From positions 1-18,295 of the forward strand of contig LSSL01007751.1 of NCBI GenBank assembly GCA_001953115.1: DNA of 18,295 nt. Direction: 5' to 3'. Both the position numbers and the translations under genes were made by a program. The notes beneath the pieces are model-generated. The model did no database searches. It worked only from the letters and a program-made list of their open reading frames with translations, and was not told where the DNA came from. Shown here in pieces: positions 18,125 to 18,295 of the stretch (positions are counted from its first letter, which is position 1; every line of letters begins with the position of its first letter). Source of the DNA: Smittium mucronatum (Eukaryota; Kickxellomycota; Harpellomycetes; Harpellales; Legeriomycetaceae).

Positions 18125-18295
18125 TAGCTTCTTGAAACGTAGCGACGTACCTGCAGGCCTAAAAATAAAATTCATAAATTCGGTTCTAATGCCTATTGGC
18201 TGTTACGGGGGAGAGACCTTTGGCATGAGTGAAGCCAGAGTCAAGCCGATCCAGGCCGAAATCGACAAAGCCATCAGACTGGTTGCTAATGTTGG
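18125..18295 (+). CDS. LINE ORF2 fragment, region after the reverse-transcriptase domain, partial at window edge
   Basis: One frame is open from about 18100 to the window end. It contains FLKRSDVPAGLKIKFINSVL, then MPIGCYGGETFGMSEARVKP, then IQAEIDKAIRLVANV. The LPIxxYGGETxGMS pattern after LKxxxINSVL is the well-known conserved block just C-terminal to the fingers-palm of non-LTR reverse transcriptases, upstream of the Cys-His motif seen at 1-363. In an intact ORF2 this block precedes the region copied at 17938-18030, so here the order is reversed and these are two separate insertions or a rearrangement. The start is not an ATG; the fragment is 5' truncated and continues past the window. Confidence 0.78.

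Overview
This is a nuclear eukaryotic window made of a few GC-balanced islands in a very A+T-rich background (roughly 80-88% A+T where I counted lines by eye). Short spliceosomal introns (81 and 69 bp, GTAAGT/GTGAGT to TAG), an intron-bearing tRNA-Tyr with a C1-G72 pair, a secreted single-domain nucleotide pyrophosphatase and remnants of a LINE-type retrotransposon together suggest a fungus, most likely an early-diverging, AT-rich lineage. A gut-dwelling Harpellales-type fungus would fit, but that is a guess; the sequence does not settle the taxon.

Layout. 1-363: the C-terminal end of a LINE (non-LTR retrotransposon) ORF2, cut by the window edge. 364-4800: AT-rich desert. 4829-5337: a GC-balanced island holding a run of six hairpins, a 43-bp tandem duplication and a terminal perfect hairpin, flanked by a 9-bp direct repeat; this is the least explained object here. 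5380-6760: AT-rich. 6764-7590: a second island, read on the minus strand, with a T-rich leader, a broken ORF (one in-frame stop and one frameshift) and a long imperfect hairpin at its far end. 7591-12625: AT-rich desert with no gene visible. 12633-12736: a small GC-richer patch. 12854-12934 (minus): tRNA-Tyr(GTA) with a 9-nt intron. 12935-15980: intergenic, less extreme in A+T, with several inverted repeats and no convincing gene. 16112-17650: the one intact protein gene, a three-exon nucleotide pyrophosphatase/phosphodiesterase (ENPP/NPP family) of 462 residues with a signal peptide and a complete two-metal catalytic set. 17938-18030 and 18125-18295: two further pieces of LINE ORF2; the first is a roughly 94% identical copy of bases 110-202.

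The only clear working genes are the secreted NPP-like enzyme and the tRNA. The rest is decayed mobile DNA and AT-rich spacer. LINE fragments sit at both ends of the window, in keeping with a repeat-rich neighbourhood. No operon-like coupling is expected or seen.
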